Program-made: the position numbers and the translations under genes
The notes under the pieces: generated by a model
What the model saw: the letters and a program-made list of their open reading frames with translations, nothing else
The model's database searches: none
Told to the model about the DNA's origin: nothing
Shown here: positions 1-7,897 of the stretch, one piece after another
Position numbering within the stretch: position 1 is the first letter of the stretch
Layout of the letters: each line of letters starts with the position of its first letter
Assembly: GCA_018607835.1 (NCBI GenBank)
Contig: JABBAS010000046.1
Coordinates: 1 to 33,141, forward strand
Length of the DNA stretch: 33,141 nt
From: Methylobacillus sp.
GTDB taxonomy: Bacteria; Pseudomonadota; Gammaproteobacteria; Burkholderiales; Burkholderiaceae_C
Direction: 5' to 3'

Positions 1-290
1 AAGATAGACACCTTGGATCCAAGTGAGCACACAATAATTCAATAACGCCTGCCCCGACTCTCGAGGCTAAACTTCACGCTCGATTTTCGGCAGGAAGGTT
101 AAATAAAATCAACGGGCGTAAAGAATTTTTCCGCGCTGATCTTAAGGAAATTGAGCAAGTAATTCGCGCGAACTACGACGCAGTGGTGGAGGTTATTCAC
201 ACAGCTTCAGCAGAGCAGTATCGAGAAAGTCTGTTGTTAGGAACGGTGATCGCTGCGGGAACTAAGAGTCCAGAGGTCGTCAATTTGTAA
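1..290 (+). pseudogene. Remnant of T5orf172/MUG113 GIY-YIG nuclease-type gene
   Basis: An open stretch from 27 to the TAA at 288-290 encodes the end of a protein containing LEAKLHARF and RLNKINGRKEFFR, followed by LKEIEQVI. This pattern (acidic-x-LHxRF, then a hydrophilic NGRKEFF block) is the conserved C-terminal half of T5orf172/MUG113 domains, the GIY-YIG nuclease-like domains found in phage and accessory proteins, often fused to DUF4041. No start codon fits. The matching upstream residues (HTIIQ, 28-42) lie in another frame that stops at 43-45, and the frame of the main block is closed by TGA at 24-26. A frameshift near 41-48 therefore separates the two pieces. It reads as a decayed accessory gene, more A+T-rich than its neighbours, which may continue left of the window. 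The family call comes from motif memory; the frameshift is seen directly. Confidence 0.6.
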
Positions 291-333
291 TGATATTGTG
301 TGGAAGCCGCAGTTGCCGACAGAGGCCGCGCGG

Positions 334-1377
334 CTATTGAAACTTGACCCTATCGAGCATGCGCTGCACGTCTGCAACATAGGGGCCCATTTTGTTTACG
401 GGCAAGGCGTCCGCCTTAAAACCATTGGGGCTCATTTCAGATAAGGCGCGGTTGTTATACGCCGTGCCTGCCTTAATTGGCCACTCGTTATTGCCGTTGG
501 CGAAGTGTTGTTGCGCCGACGTGGACACCAGGTACTCTAAGAACTTAACGGCATTGGTCTTGTTCTGCGAATGGGCTGCGACCGCTCCACCGGCGATATT
601 CATGTGCGTACCCCAACTGGCTTGATTCGGGAAAACAGTCGCTAAGCGTTGCACGACTTGTTGGTCGTCAGCCTTCTCGGACAACATGAGGCGCGCGAGG
701 TAGTAGCTATTCACCACCGCAACGCCGCACTCACCCGAAGCCACGGCACGCATTTGGTCGGTGTCCCCGCCCTTGGGTGCCCGCGCCATGTTGCCAACCA
801 ACTGTTGCAACCATCGCTCGGTTTTTTCGGCGCCCGTGTGGTTCACCATGGCCGTAAACAAGCTGAGGTTGTAAGGGTGCGAGCCAGAGCGCAGACAAAC
901 CGCTCCCGCCAAGGCGGGCGACGCCAGCTTCTCGTAGGTATCCACGTCTTGCGCTTGAAAGCGCGTCTTGTCGTACACAATCAGGCGTGCGCGACTAGAC
1001 AGGCCAAACCACGCGGTGGCCCCGTCCGCATCAGCTTCAGCTCGATAAGCAGGCGGCACAGCCGTCTCAAGGATGGAGGAGCGAATGGGCGCAAATAAGC
1101 CATCCTGTTGCGCGCGCCACAAACGGGTTGCATCCACGAGCAACACCACATCCGCCGCAGAACGCGTCCCTTCCGCCCTCAAGCGAGCCAAGATGCCCGC
1201 GTCAGTTCCATCGATACGTTTCACCGCAATGCCAGTGGCCGCAGTGAAGCCTTGATACAAGGCGGTGTCAGATGGGTAATGTCGCGCAGAGTAGACATTG
1301 ACCTCGTTATCAGCCGCATGGCTGAAGGCGGCCCATGCAAGGGTCGTGGACAAGAAGAGAGCGCGCAGGATAGCCAT
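334..1377 (-). CDS. fbpA: Ferric-iron ABC transporter periplasmic binding protein (FbpA/FutA-like)
   Basis: 347-residue periplasmic binding protein that captures Fe(3+) for the FbpBC importer. Residues 1-21 form a signal peptide (short basic N-terminus, hydrophobic core, SHA cleavage site). The mature protein begins with NEVNVYSARHYP, the usual opening of iron-binding SBP_bac_6-type proteins. A tandem tyrosine at about residues 225-226 in NSYYLARL is the FbpA/FutA iron-ligand motif, and an upstream tyrosine lies in SARHYPSD. Length matches the family. The permease gene lies 100 bp upstream on the same strand and the ATPase gene is divergent from that. A Fur-box-like palindrome (1415-1439) sits 38 bp before the start, so iron repression is expected. 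Other metals cannot be excluded from sequence alone. Confidence 0.9.
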   Translation of the reverse strand: MAILRALFLSTTLAWAAFSHAADNEVNVYSARHYPSDTALYQGFTAATGIAVKRIDGTDAGILARLRAEGTRSAADVVLLVDATRLWRAQQDGLFAPIRSSILETAVPPAYRAEADADGATAWFGLSSRARLIVYDKTRFQAQDVDTYEKLASPALAGAVCLRSGSHPYNLSLFTAMVNHTGAEKTERWLQQLVGNMARAPKGGDTDQMRAVASGECGVAVVNSYYLARLMLSEKADDQQVVQRLATVFPNQASWGTHMNIAGGAVAAHSQNKTNAVKFLEYLVSTSAQQHFANGNNEWPIKAGTAYNNRALSEMSPNGFKADALPVNKMGPYVADVQRMLDRVKFQ

Positions 1378-1414
1378 GGGGTGACCGTGATTGAAATAAA
1401 GAATGGATCTTATC

Positions 1415-1439
1415 GCAAATGAGACCCATTCTCATTCGC
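1415..1439. promoter_or_regulatory. Fur-box-like palindrome upstream of fbpA
   Basis: GCAAATGAGA, five spacer bases, then TCTCATTCGC form an inverted repeat with 9 of 10 matching positions. The AATGAGA/TCTCATT core is typical of Fur binding sites. A further AT-rich ATAAGAATAATAG block follows at 1440-1452. The site lies in the 100-bp gap between the permease and binding-protein genes, upstream of fbpA on the minus strand, as expected for iron-responsive repression of a ferric-iron importer. No second site of similar quality was seen in the fbpB-fbpC divergent gap. Confidence 0.7.
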
Positions 1440-1477
1440 AATAAGAATAATAGGGTTACGACAAGGGTTTTCTTCGC

Positions 1478-3121
1478 TTATCGGTCGCTACTCTTCAACT
1501 CGCGGCTCAGTAATATGACGGGCACCAGCCCCACCAATACCAGCGCGAGTGCGGGCAAGGCGGCGGCATCCAGACGCTCATCACGCGCCAATTGGTAGGC
1601 CGCAACGGCCAGCGTATCGCTGTCAAACGGACGCAAAACCAAGGTGACTGGCAACTCCTTGAGCACGTCGACCAGAACCAACAGCGCCGCCACATAGGTG
1701 CTCTTTCTCAGCAAGGGCATGTGGACACGCCGAAACATGGACGCCCCGTGGACGCCCAAGGTTTGAGAGGTTTCATCAAGGCGGTAAGACAGCCGGGTGT
1801 AGCCACTGTCCACCGTTTGCATCGCAACCGAGGTGAAACGCACAAGGTAGGCCCAAATCAGCCCGAGGCTAGTCCCGGTCACCCAATAGCCCCAATCTGC
1901 ACCCCAACCCACGGTGCGCAACCACACCACAGGCAACAAAATGCCAATGACCACCACCGCACCCGGAACGGCGTAACCCAGGCTTATAACCTGACCGATC
2001 GCGCCGATAAACGGACTGCCTCGCATACGCTTAACCGCGCCGAAGGTCAGCGCGATCCCAACGGCGAGCGCCGCCGTGATCAGCCCTAAACGCACGCTGT
2101 TTTGCGTCCACTGAAAAAAGTCCCCGTACGCGGGCGTGGTGTCGGATGCAAAGAACAGGCTCATCAAAACGAGCGCGGGCAATAAGAAGCCTAACAACAC
2201 GGGAATCAAACCCAATAACAACAAGCCCACCCCTTGCAGACCCATGACCCGCTCGGCATGCCGCGTTTGGGTGGGTCGTTGGGCACGCCCGCTCGCAAAG
2301 CGAACACGGCGCTGGGCACGCTGCTCCCATGTCAAGATGGCAAGGACCAGCAGCAGCAAAATGGTGGCCAACTGGGCCGCAACCTGCGGGCTGTCCATGA
2401 CCAACCACGCCTTATAAATACCGGTCGTAAAGGTCTGAATACCAAAATAACTTGCAACCCCATAGTCGGCCAAGGTCTCCATGAGCACCAGCGCGACGCC
2501 CGCAGCCAAAGCGGGTCTGGCCAAGGGGATAGCCAGTGTCGCGAGGCGGCGGGGCATACCCGCCCCCAATAACGCAGCGGCCTCAAATAAACTACTGGCG
2601 CGTTCCACCAAAGCGGCACGCACGAGTATGTAAACGTAGGGGTAAAGCGTGACTGAGAACACCATGATCGCGCCCCCCACGCTGCGGATGTCTGGCCATA
2701 AAGCGCCCTCCCATCCGGTAAGCGCACGCAGGCCAACCTGCAAGCCGCCGCTGTACTGGAGGACGTCTGTGTAGACAAATGCCACGATATACGCAGGGGC
2801 TGCAATGGGCAACAGTAGCAACCAAGACAATGTGGTGCGCCCGGGAAAATCAAAGAAAGTGACCAACACAGCAGACGCCACACCCAGTACGGTAACCCCA
2901 AAGGCCACCCCCAGACAGAGCAACAGGGAGGTGACCACGTAGTCGGGGAGCACCGTAGCGACAAGGTGGCTGATGAGACCATCGCCGGAGTCGTTCCAAG
3001 TGAACCAAGCGCCCCAAATCGAGAGCGTCGGCAGCGCCAGCATCAGCGCACAGACACCCAGTAGCAAAAGTAGCGATTTGTTTAGCGTCACGGTTTGGGC
3101 AGAGGTTACCGACACGGACAA
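1478..3121 (-). CDS. fbpB: Ferric-iron ABC transporter permease (FbpB-like, two fused permease domains)
   Basis: 547-residue inner-membrane permease with about twelve hydrophobic segments, made of two homologous BPD_transp_1 halves as is usual for FbpB. Each half carries an EAA loop that contacts the ATPase: EAAALLGAGMPRRLA in the first half and DETSQTLGVHGASMFRR in the second. It forms the channel for iron handed over by the fbpA product and is energised by the divergent ATPase gene. The start at 3121 gives a short N-terminus followed directly by a transmembrane helix (LLLLLGVCALMLAL). Gene order on the minus strand is permease then binding protein, the reverse of the classical fbpABC order. 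Confidence 0.9.
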   Translation of the reverse strand: MSVSVTSAQTVTLNKSLLLLLGVCALMLALPTLSIWGAWFTWNDSGDGLISHLVATVLPDYVVTSLLLCLGVAFGVTVLGVASAVLVTFFDFPGRTTLSWLLLLPIAAPAYIVAFVYTDVLQYSGGLQVGLRALTGWEGALWPDIRSVGGAIMVFSVTLYPYVYILVRAALVERASSLFEAAALLGAGMPRRLATLAIPLARPALAAGVALVLMETLADYGVASYFGIQTFTTGIYKAWLVMDSPQVAAQLATILLLLVLAILTWEQRAQRRVRFASGRAQRPTQTRHAERVMGLQGVGLLLLGLIPVLLGFLLPALVLMSLFFASDTTPAYGDFFQWTQNSVRLGLITAALAVGIALTFGAVKRMRGSPFIGAIGQVISLGYAVPGAVVVIGILLPVVWLRTVGWGADWGYWVTGTSLGLIWAYLVRFTSVAMQTVDSGYTRLSYRLDETSQTLGVHGASMFRRVHMPLLRKSTYVAALLVLVDVLKELPVTLVLRPFDSDTLAVAAYQLARDERLDAAALPALALVLVGLVPVILLSRELKSSDR

Positions 3122-3214
3122 ACCCCTGTAAAAGGCGTCCGCATGGTCTTGAAACGTAAAAGGGAATTGTAGTGACCCTGAATCTACACGCCTTTGCTAT
3201 CTAAAATAGCCCAT

Positions 3215-4261
3215 ATGACGTTACGCATTAACCAACTGTCCGTCCGCTACGCGCAACGCGATCGCCCAGCGGTTGATGCGGTATCCCTGTCACTGGCGCC
3301 GGGTGAGATTGGCGTTTTATTAGGCCCTTCAGGCTGTGGCAAAACGTCACTGCTCCGCGCCTGCGCCGGACTGGAGCCCATCGCAAGCGGCACGGTGACC
3401 CTCTCCCCCTTGGGGGTCGATGGCGCACCGGGGCCGGCCATGCGCGCTGGCCGTTCGTCCCCGGTTGGCATGGTGTTTCAAGAATACGCCTTATTCCCCC
3501 ACCTCACCGTCGCCGCCAATGTGGCCTATGGTCTCGGTCATCAATCCAAGGCCGAGCGTGTGCAAACCGTCGCAGAGATGCTCGAGCTGGTCGACCTCGT
3601 CGGTGCGGACGCGGTACTGCCTCATGAGTTATCGGGCGGACAGCAACAGCGTGTTGCCTTGGCGCGTGCCTTGGCACCCAAGCCCAACATTCTCTTGCTG
3701 GACGAGCCGTTTTCTAATCTAGACGTTGATCGACGCCAGCAACTCGCCGAAGAAGTGCGTGCCATCTTGAAGCGTGCTGGCACCACGGCCCTCTTTGTGA
3801 CGCATGATCAGCGCGAAGCCTTCACCATCGCGGACACCGTGGGCGTCATGCAAGGCGGTCGACTGGTGCAGTGGGCACCCCCCCAAACGATTTATAACCA
3901 ACCGCTGACGCGCTTTGTGGCCGAGTTTATTGGCGACAGTGTTTTTGTGCCCGCCACCGCTCGCGCCCACGGTGACGACTGGGTGATTGACTCTGCGCTG
4001 GGCACCTTCTCGGTGTCGGCGCAGACGCTGCCAACAGAGACGTCGCATTTGCGCGTCCGTGCTGAGGAGCTGGTTGCGGACAGCGAAGGCCCCATTCAGG
4101 GACAGGTGGTTAAGCGATCTTTCCGTGGCGCTGATGCGCTTTGCACGGTGCAGCTCCCCTGCGGCCAACCACTCATTGCGAGTATTCCCAGTGATGACCC
4201 CGTGCGGGCGGGTGACCCGATACGCCTGCGCCTCGCGCTCAGGCACGTCAACTTGTTCTGA
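3215..4261 (+). CDS. fbpC: Ferric-iron ABC transporter ATP-binding protein (FbpC-like)
   Basis: 348-residue ABC ATPase with every expected motif: Walker A GPSGCGKTS, Q-loop QEYALFPHL, signature LSGGQQQRVALARAL, Walker B NILLLDEPFSNLD and H-loop THDQREA. The C-terminal 110 residues resemble the TOBE-type regulatory domain of FbpC/PotA-type proteins. It powers the permease encoded divergently 93 bp away. The ATG at 3215 is chosen because the ABC domain begins at once (MTLRINQLSVRY). An in-frame TTG at 3194 would add seven residues, and neither has a strong ribosome-binding site. Substrate assignment rests on its neighbours. Confidence 0.9.
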   Translation: MTLRINQLSVRYAQRDRPAVDAVSLSLAPGEIGVLLGPSGCGKTSLLRACAGLEPIASGTVTLSPLGVDGAPGPAMRAGRSSPVGMVFQEYALFPHLTVAANVAYGLGHQSKAERVQTVAEMLELVDLVGADAVLPHELSGGQQQRVALARALAPKPNILLLDEPFSNLDVDRRQQLAEEVRAILKRAGTTALFVTHDQREAFTIADTVGVMQGGRLVQWAPPQTIYNQPLTRFVAEFIGDSVFVPATARAHGDDWVIDSALGTFSVSAQTLPTETSHLRVRAEELVADSEGPIQGQVVKRSFRGADALCTVQLPCGQPLIASIPSDDPVRAGDPIRLRLALRHVNLF

Positions 4262-4352
4262 ATGGACCCACCGCATAGGGGGATTTAACCCGCTTGATAG
4301 AATCCGCGGCGTTGCGCTTGCAACACCAGATTCACAGGATCGGAAGCTTCCC

Positions 4353-5315
4353 TTGCACAATTTAATCGACCCCGCCATTCTGTTCTTCCTGTTCGGAATT
4401 GCGGCTGGTTTGATTCGTTCCAATTTAGAGATTCCGCCTGCGATCTCCAAATTTTTGTCGCTGTACCTGCTCATGGCACTCGGGCTCAAAGGTGGCTTTG
4501 CACTCGCCGAGTCCGGGTTCTCACTGGATGTACTCAAAGGCTTGGGGGCGGCTGTGTTGTTGGCGATTGCGGTGCCACTCATCGGTTATCAGTATCTGCG
4601 CCGTGTGACCTCCCCGCTAAACGCCGCCGCGCTGGCCGCCACCTATGGTTCCGTTAGCGCGGTGACGTTTATTACAACGGTTCAATACTTGGATACCAAC
4701 GGGATTGCCTATTCCGGCCATATGGCCGCGGCCATGGCGCTGATGGAGTCACCCGCGATCATCTTGGCGGTCTTGTTGGCCAATATGGTGCGCCAACAAG
4801 CCAACCCCGACGCGTCTCGCACCCGAACGCCATTCGGCAAAGTCTTGCACGAGGCCTTCACCGATGGGGCGCAGCTGCTACTCATTGGCGCCATGCTGAT
4901 TGGCTTTATGACTGGTGAGGCGGGTCAACAAAGTATGGCGCCCTTCTCCGTCGACTTGTTCAAGGGCATGCTCGCCTTCTTCCTGCTAGACATGGGGCTG
5001 TTAACCGCACGCAACCTGTCAACCTTAAAGGATGCGTCGACCAAGCTCATTGCCTACGCCGTGTTGGGACCGTTGCTGCACGCCAGCATCGCCTTTGCGC
5101 TCAGCGCATGGTTCTCGCTCAGTGTGGGGGACGCAGCGCTGCTCATGGTCTTGTCCGCAAGCGCGTCTTATATTGCGGTACCAGCGGTTTTGCGTTTTGC
5201 TATTCCAGAGGCCCAGCCGTCCCTTTACTTTGGCTTATCGCTGGGGGTCACTTTTCCGCTGAATATTATTTTCGGGATACCGTTCTACGTCGGCATCGCG
5301 CAAACGCTGGGGTAA
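4353..5315 (+). CDS. SbtA-type sodium-dependent bicarbonate permease
   Basis: About 320 residues and ten hydrophobic segments, starting HNLIDPAILFFLFGIAAGLIRSN. That opening, the GLKGG motif and the YGSVSAVTF motif are hallmarks of the sodium-dependent bicarbonate transporter family (SbtA, DUF897). The start is taken as TTG at 4353, preceded by GGAAG six bases upstream, because no ATG or GTG fits the family N-terminus; longer in-frame extensions overlap fbpC in a shadow frame. The cyanobacterial protein is a high-affinity Na+/HCO3- symporter. In heterotrophic proteobacteria the substrate is usually untested. No SbtB/PII-like partner gene is adjacent. The next gene follows after 7 nt and is probably cotranscribed. 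Confidence 0.85.
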   Translation: MHNLIDPAILFFLFGIAAGLIRSNLEIPPAISKFLSLYLLMALGLKGGFALAESGFSLDVLKGLGAAVLLAIAVPLIGYQYLRRVTSPLNAAALAATYGSVSAVTFITTVQYLDTNGIAYSGHMAAAMALMESPAIILAVLLANMVRQQANPDASRTRTPFGKVLHEAFTDGAQLLLIGAMLIGFMTGEAGQQSMAPFSVDLFKGMLAFFLLDMGLLTARNLSTLKDASTKLIAYAVLGPLLHASIAFALSAWFSLSVGDAALLMVLSASASYIAVPAVLRFAIPEAQPSLYFGLSLGVTFPLNIIFGIPFYVGIAQTLG

Positions 5316-5322
5316 CAACCAC

Positions 5323-6087
5323 ATGAGACAAACAGACAACACAAGAAGAGCCCAACCCCGCCAGCGCCTGTTGTCTGCGATCACCCTCCTCGGCACGCTG
5401 ATGATCACCGGGCCAACCAGTGCAGCAGGTCATGCGTTGAGCGAACCCGTCCAGCTGCAAGGCTTCGCCATAGACAAAACAGAAGTCACCATTGCGCAGT
5501 ACGGCGCCTTCGTCAAGGCCACCAAGCAACCCAGCAAAGCAGAGCAAGAAGGGGGCGGGTTTGAATATGGCGCGGGTTGGGAGCGACGTCCGGGGTGGAG
5601 CTGGCAATCGCCCGATGGCCAGGCCGACGCCGACCCCCACTTACCTGCCGTGCATCTAAATCACGCAGAAGCGGTTGCGTATTGCGCGTGGCGTGGCGGT
5701 CGACTCCCCACCGCGCGCGAGTGGCTACATGCCGCCTTTACAGAACAACGCGCTACACCCCCGGCACCGTTCGTGCGCGGGCGCACTTACCCTTGGCCAA
5801 CAGGCGATTCACCCGCTGGCGCCAATACATCCGGCAATGACCCTTGGAAGCGGGCGGCACCTGCGGGCGCAACCAAGGCGGGCGTCAACGGGCTGTACGA
5901 CATGGGCGCCAATGTGTGGGAATGGGTGGCTGACGCACGTGGCGATGAGCGTCGCACCATGGGCGGCTCGTGGTGGTACGGCAACTTCCGAATGCAAGCC
6001 AGCGATGCCGCGTGGAAGCCTGCGCACTTTTATGCGGTGTACATAGGCTTTCGCTGCGCCTATGCCCCATCCGCTAGCGCCAGTTAG
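5323..6087 (+). CDS. Exported SUMF1/FGE-sulfatase-domain protein without the FGE cysteine pair
   Basis: 254 residues. Residues 1-36 are a long signal peptide (twin-Arg-poor basic region, then LLSAITLLGTLMITG, cleavage near TSAAG). The rest is one SUMF1-type domain: DKTEVTIAQYGAFV at the start, HLPAVHLNHAEAVAYCAWRGGRLPTAREW in the middle, and GLYDMGANVWEWV plus a terminal IGFRCAYA. Formylglycine-generating enzymes need two cysteines in the region before the terminal FRC motif. Here that region reads DAAWKPAHFYAVY, so only Cys121 and Cys245 remain and FGE activity is not expected. It is more likely a periplasmic binding or scaffold-type member. It sits 7 nt after the bicarbonate permease gene and overlaps the next convergent gene by 4 nt. 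Confidence 0.8.
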   Translation: MRQTDNTRRAQPRQRLLSAITLLGTLMITGPTSAAGHALSEPVQLQGFAIDKTEVTIAQYGAFVKATKQPSKAEQEGGGFEYGAGWERRPGWSWQSPDGQADADPHLPAVHLNHAEAVAYCAWRGGRLPTAREWLHAAFTEQRATPPAPFVRGRTYPWPTGDSPAGANTSGNDPWKRAAPAGATKAGVNGLYDMGANVWEWVADARGDERRTMGGSWWYGNFRMQASDAAWKPAHFYAVYIGFRCAYAPSASAS

Positions 6088-7724
6088 TCGTTAGCGCCAC
6101 TGACCACGGCAAGAACCTCTTCCACCACGGCGGCTGACAGCACGGCATCGTGCGCGACCCAAGCCACAAAATGATCTGGTCGTACAAGCACCCAGCGTGC
6201 TTGATAACGCTGCGTCTCCTCGGTGCCTGCCTCTCGAATAATGGTCAGCGGCAGCCCGCGCTTGTTTGCCGCAGCCTCGAAACGGCTTATGTCGGCCTCT
6301 AACAGGCCCTCACCCAGCGCCAGTAGCGTATACCCCGCTCCCAGCGACTCAAACACATTCTTGCCCGAAGACAACAATGCCGGTGCGAGATGGTGGCCCG
6401 CCCGCGCATCGAATTGGTGGGAGCCCACCGAACTACATGGCTGCGGGCTTGCATGGCCTGAGGAGACGATGGGCGAGCCCGCGTAGTGCGGTTCAAATGC
6501 ATTCACCTCGCCGATCGCACCTTTGGCACGCTGTTCCCAGGCACTCTCAAACTTCTCTTTGTCAACGGCGGGGTCACACGCCGCTAAGAACTGTTTGTCG
6601 TTCTCTATAGATTTAGCAATAAAGTCATCCACGGTTGAGCGGAACACCGGTCGACGCTCGGCATCGTAACTGGCTAAGAGCCGCTCACCACCCCAGCCTT
6701 GTAGCGTTGCCGCTATTTTCCAGCCCAGATTACGCGCATCCTCTAACCCAGAGTTGACTCCGTAACCACCGTATGGCGGGTGGCTATGCGCCGCATCGCC
6801 GGCAATAAACGCGCGCCCTTTTTGATAAGAGTCCGCAACGGCAAAGCGTAAATCCCAAAATCCGATGTGATCAAACTCAACCTCAAAGGTCGCCCCGACG
6901 GCATCGTGCAAAAACCCTTTGAAATCGTAGTTATCCGCCGTGGTCCCGACCGGCACAGGCGCATGCATAAACCACGTGTTCCCCAGATCCACCCGCCCCA
7001 AAAATTTCCAGTAGCCTTCGAGCTCAGGGTGCAGCACGTTGTAGTACGACTTCCCGGGATAGCGTGCCAGCAGATCATGCAGGGCGCGCGAGCGAAACAC
7101 CAGCAGCACCATCATGCGGTCGTGATCGCTGAGGGTTTGTGTCAACCCCACCTGCTCTCGCACAACGGATCGGCTACCGTCACACCCCACCACGTAGGCT
7201 GCACGCACCGTGCGTTGCGCGCCATCGTTACGCTCGGACAGCGTCACCGTGACCCCTTGGGCGTCTTGTGCCACGGAGGCCGCTGACCACCCATAAAGGG
7301 TCTCCACCGCCGGCAATTCGCTGACGCGCTGGCGCATGACCGCCTCAGTTGCATACTGCGGGAGACGTTCATTTTTTGCGAAGTAGTACGCCTTCACCAA
7401 GTCGCGTTGCAACCAGTCATAGAAGTAAGGACCCAAAAGCGTTCCATAAGCAGTCAGGCCACCAATTCCATACTCTGGCGGTATGGTTCTAGCGGCGCGC
7501 AACGCCTTTTCAGCACCCCAAAAATGAAAGTGCTCCATGGTTCGCTGGGTGAGGTTCTGCCCCTTAGGTATCGGCTGTGGCTGGATATAACGCTCGGCAA
7601 CCACACACCGCACGCCCCGTTGGCCGAGCTCTATGGCGAGCCCCATACCCACAGGCCCTCCCCCGACAATCACCACATCGGTCTGTATCACGTCATCGGA
7701 ATCGGGGGCATCTGCAGCGCGCAT
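6084..7724 (-). CDS. FAD-dependent aromatic hydroxylase (MhpA/phenol-hydroxylase type)
   Basis: 546-residue class A flavoprotein monooxygenase. A Rossmann motif VVIVGGGPVGMGLA opens the protein, the DG motif is GCDGSRSVVRE, and the GD motif is GDAAHSHPPYGGYGVNSGLEDARNLGWK. The last 130 residues look like the thioredoxin-like C-terminal domain of this family. Such enzymes use NAD(P)H and O2 to hydroxylate phenolic rings; the substrate cannot be read from the sequence. The start at 7724 is preferred because GGAGAG lies five bases upstream. In-frame ATGs at 7739 and 7787 would lengthen it. It overlaps the convergent SUMF1 gene by 4 nt (shared TTAG). A cupin dioxygenase lies nearby, beyond the CNNM gene. 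Confidence 0.85.
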   Translation of the reverse strand: MRAADAPDSDDVIQTDVVIVGGGPVGMGLAIELGQRGVRCVVAERYIQPQPIPKGQNLTQRTMEHFHFWGAEKALRAARTIPPEYGIGGLTAYGTLLGPYFYDWLQRDLVKAYYFAKNERLPQYATEAVMRQRVSELPAVETLYGWSAASVAQDAQGVTVTLSERNDGAQRTVRAAYVVGCDGSRSVVREQVGLTQTLSDHDRMMVLLVFRSRALHDLLARYPGKSYYNVLHPELEGYWKFLGRVDLGNTWFMHAPVPVGTTADNYDFKGFLHDAVGATFEVEFDHIGFWDLRFAVADSYQKGRAFIAGDAAHSHPPYGGYGVNSGLEDARNLGWKIAATLQGWGGERLLASYDAERRPVFRSTVDDFIAKSIENDKQFLAACDPAVDKEKFESAWEQRAKGAIGEVNAFEPHYAGSPIVSSGHASPQPCSSVGSHQFDARAGHHLAPALLSSGKNVFESLGAGYTLLALGEGLLEADISRFEAAANKRGLPLTIIREAGTEETQRYQARWVLVRPDHFVAWVAHDAVLSAAVVEEVLAVVSGAND

Positions 7725-7897
7725 GGCTCTCTCCGTCATAGGATATCGGTCACTTGCCAACAAGGCGATCCGATTGTAGTGCGGCACTCATTAGCGGCCT
7801 GCGTAGCACGCGACAAGCGTCACGCCCACCCAAGGATCGTTACACTAGGGGGCTGCAAACAGGGTGCTATCCGCCTACGCGCGGCTACAAAAAATGT

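Noticed and set aside
3987-4352. Upstream in-frame extension of the SbtA-type gene
   Set aside because: The extra N-terminus is Arg-rich, overlaps fbpC in another frame and does not match the family; the TTG at 4353 with a ribosome-binding site fits.
3719-4582. Long minus-strand reading frame (287 codons)
   Set aside because: It lies opposite fbpC and the SbtA-type gene, has no recognisable motif and looks like a shadow of their codon pattern.
5323-6087. Formylglycine-generating enzyme
   Set aside because: The required cysteine pair before the terminal FRC motif is absent, and no sulfatase gene is near.
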